Shown here: positions 62,212 to 64,000 of the stretch, piece after piece
Layout: each line of letters opens with the position of its first letter
How positions within the stretch are numbered: position 1 is the stretch's first letter
Assembly (NCBI RefSeq): GCF_001956915.1
Contig: NZ_MLJO01000016.1
Span: 85,058 to 149,057, forward strand
Direction of reading: 5' to 3'
DNA: 64,000 bases
From: Intrasporangium flavum
GTDB lineage: Bacteria > Actinomycetota > Actinomycetes > Actinomycetales > Dermatophilaceae
Translations under genes and position numbers: made by a program
Notes under the pieces: generated by a model
Told to the model about the DNA's origin: nothing
The model's database searches: none
What the model saw: the letters and a program-made list of their open reading frames with translations, nothing else

Positions 62212-63942
62212 GTGTCCAACCCGACCCCTCCACGTCGCCCCGTCGGCCCGTACGAGCAGAGCCTGCTCGAGGGCCGTGCCGCCCGCAAGGCGCTCGAGGC
62301 GAAGCTGGCCCGCAGCCGCCGCACCCGGCGGATCGCCGCCGTGCTCGCCCTCGTCCTCGTGGTCGCCGGCGCCGGAGCCGGCGGTTTCATGTGGTGGCAG
62401 GGTCGCGACCAGGCGCCCGTCGCCGCGCTGACCGGGACCCCGGGCAAGTCGTGCCCGGAGCGGACGCCGGTCTCGCTGTGGGTGTCCGAGGCGGCGCAGC
62501 CGGCCGTCCTCGCCCTCGCCAAGGAGTACCAGGCCGACCCTGACTCGCCGTGCGTCGACTTCGTCGTGCGCGGCAAGACGCCGATCGAGGCGATGATCGG
62601 TCTCGGCCAGGGCCAGCCGAACCGCCCCGACGGGTGGATCCCCGACTCCGAGCGCTGGGTCGAGCGCGTCAACGCGTCCGCCAAGATCAACGCCAAGGTC
62701 GCCAAGCCCTTCGCCAAGAGCCCGCTCGTCATCGCCATGGACCCGGAGCGCGCCAAGGCGCTCGACGGCCAGCCGAAGTGGCTCGAGCTCGTCGGCTCCG
62801 ACTCCCCCATCCGGATGAGCGACCCGCGCTCGACGACCGCCGGCATGCTGACGCTCGCCTCGGCTCTGCCGCAGCTGAGCACCGAGCAGGGTCGGGTCGT
62901 CATCCCCAAGCTCGCCAAGGGCGCGGCCTCCTCGATCGACGAGCTCTTCTCGACGTACAACGCCAAGCCCGAGGACGCCGCGTCGTTCCCCGTCGCCGAG
63001 GCCGACCTCATCGACCACAACCGGCTCTATCCCGACCACCGCATGGTGTCGGTGACGCCGAGCGAGGGCACGCCCGCGTTCGAGTTCTCGCTCATCAACG
63101 TGGCCACCGACCCCGTCAAGGCCCAGGCCGTGGAGATGCTCCGCACCTACCTCATGACCCCGGACGCCGCCAAGATCCTCGCGCAATACGGCATCCGCTC
63201 GAGCTCGGTGCCGGTGACGATGCCCACGCCCACCGGCAGCGTCGGTGACGTCAAGATCGGCCCGACGCCCGATGCCGCCACGGTGGCGGCCGTCACCGAC
63301 ACGTGGCAGTCGGCCACGACCGACTTCTCGCTCCTGTCGGTGTTCGACGTGTCCGGCTCGATGAACGACAAGGTCGGCAACAGCACGCGCGTCGCCATCA
63401 CGCAGGAGGCCGCCGGCATCGCCCTGTCGGCCCTGCCGAAGACGACCAAGCTCGGCCTCTGGGTCTTCTCCATCGACAAGGGCGGCAAGGGCCAGGACTG
63501 GCGCGAGCTGGCCCCGATCGGCCGCCTCGACGACGACAGCCACCGCGCCCAGGTCGCCACCGCGGTCACCACGCTGTCGAAGAACGTCGGCGGGGGCACG
63601 GGCCTCTACGACACGATCTGGGCCGCCTACCAGAAGGCCAAGGCGCAGTACGACCCCGAGCGCGTCAACGCCGTCGTCATCCTCACCGACGGACGCAACG
63701 ACGACCCGAACGGCATCACGCTCGACCAGCTCAAGGCCAACCTGCGGGGCGCGAGCGACCCGAACAAGCCGATCGCCATCACGACCATCGGCATCGGCCC
63801 CGACGTCGACGCCAAGTCGATGGGCGAGATCTCGAAGATGACCTACTCGGACTTCTACTCGGCGCCGACGCCGGCCGACATGACGACCGTGCTCGCGCGG
63901 GCGCTGTTCGACCACGACTGCAAGAACGGGCGCTGCGTCTGA
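62212..63942 (+). CDS. membrane-anchored solute-binding + VWA domain protein, paralogue 2 (MIDAS intact)
   Basis: A 576-residue protein with the same build as the gene at 54572. The cytoplasmic motif RPVGPYEQSLLEGR spans 9-22, and the membrane helix about 41-62. The solute-binding-like domain (about 75-340) has PDGWIPDSERWV and VTPSEGT. The VWA domain (about 372-570) has MIDAS residues in DVSGSM (379-384) and an intact LTDGRNDD (491-498). Paired Cys occur at the start and at the C-terminus (DCKNGRCV). GTG start with GAGGAAA. VWA/MIDAS domains bind protein ligands through a metal; partner unknown. Confidence 0.88.
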   Translation: MSNPTPPRRPVGPYEQSLLEGRAARKALEAKLARSRRTRRIAAVLALVLVVAGAGAGGFMWWQGRDQAPVAALTGTPGKSCPERTPVSLWVSEAAQPAVLALAKEYQADPDSPCVDFVVRGKTPIEAMIGLGQGQPNRPDGWIPDSERWVERVNASAKINAKVAKPFAKSPLVIAMDPERAKALDGQPKWLELVGSDSPIRMSDPRSTTAGMLTLASALPQLSTEQGRVVIPKLAKGAASSIDELFSTYNAKPEDAASFPVAEADLIDHNRLYPDHRMVSVTPSEGTPAFEFSLINVATDPVKAQAVEMLRTYLMTPDAAKILAQYGIRSSSVPVTMPTPTGSVGDVKIGPTPDAATVAAVTDTWQSATTDFSLLSVFDVSGSMNDKVGNSTRVAITQEAAGIALSALPKTTKLGLWVFSIDKGGKGQDWRELAPIGRLDDDSHRAQVATAVTTLSKNVGGGTGLYDTIWAAYQKAKAQYDPERVNAVVILTDGRNDDPNGITLDQLKANLRGASDPNKPIAITTIGIGPDVDAKSMGEISKMTYSDFYSAPTPADMTTVLARALFDHDCKNGRCV

Positions 63943-63957
63943 GCGCCACCGCAGCAC

Positions 63958-63999
63958 CGACGAGGGCCCCCACCGCCGGCGCGGTGGGGGCCCTCGTCG
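63958..63999. terminator. strong terminator hairpin at the window end
   Basis: A perfect 19-bp stem with a CGGC loop, 16 nt after the stop of the second SBP-VWA gene. Confidence 0.88.
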
Positions 64000-64000
64000 G

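Overview
The window is about 73% or more G+C by eye, with dense gene packing, GTG starts, ATGA/GTGA stop-start overlaps and strong GC3 bias. Gene content points to an actinobacterium: a mycothiol gene (mshB), a DUF3117 protein, the sigE-rseA-htrA-tatB stress locus with its neighbouring methyltransferase, an actinobacterial-type DapC/DapD/DapE set, and an ispH/xseAB/DUF4245/glpX block. These groupings match those of Mycobacterium tuberculosis, but I see no mycolate-type genes. I infer a member of the Micrococcales, possibly Intrasporangiaceae. That is a guess from gene style, not a search result. No tRNA, rRNA, prophage, insertion sequence or CRISPR array was seen, so this is core chromosome with a few accessory cassettes.

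Layout. 1-2,200: two half-ABC exporters that probably form a heterodimer (the first cut by the window edge). 2,280-5,840: tatB, htrA, anti-sigma factor and ECF sigma factor, with a self-recognised ECF promoter. 5,967-8,926: conserved protein, O-methyltransferase, MinD-like ATPase, DUF3117. 9,068-13,705: PaaG-type crotonase, then an operon dapE - LOG family - DivIVA-like - GT-C membrane glycosyltransferase. 13,798-19,109: dapD, lysozyme-like secreted protein, citrate synthase, dapC and fdxA. 19,170-27,588: GNAT, VanW, mshB, LpqW-like lipoprotein, typA, Nudix. 27,736-30,795: pterin dehydratase and two CNNM/CorC-type transporters behind a short leader ORF. 31,079-37,558: a complete dipeptide/oligopeptide ABC operon in the unusual order C-A-B-D-F. 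37,669-40,128: FrnE-like DsbA, and a divergent HxlR/methyltransferase pair with a clear operator. 40,176-45,974: a potABCD-type polyamine importer divergent from a FadR-type regulator coupled to a stand-alone Cache sensor protein. 46,297-54,432: hydrolases, ArsC-like, VOC, YchF, histidine phosphatase, thioesterase, M15 peptidase, RmuC. 54,572-63,942: ispH, xseA, xseB, DUF4245, glpX and a PfkB kinase, flanked by two paralogous membrane-anchored solute-binding/VWA proteins.

Together the genes cover envelope stress (sigma/anti-sigma/HtrA/Tat), lysine and peptidoglycan precursor synthesis (dapC, D, E), central carbon metabolism (gltA, glpX), redox (mycothiol, ferredoxin, FrnE) and uptake of peptides and polyamines. 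The most interesting signals are the SBP-VWA paralogue pair with a shared cytoplasmic motif, the FadR-Cache pair beside the polyamine importer, at least thirteen genes with a -10 box placed for leaderless transcription (four divergent pairs are leaderless on both sides), and two dispersed hairpin elements with covarying stems. I found no clearly new defence or mobile system.
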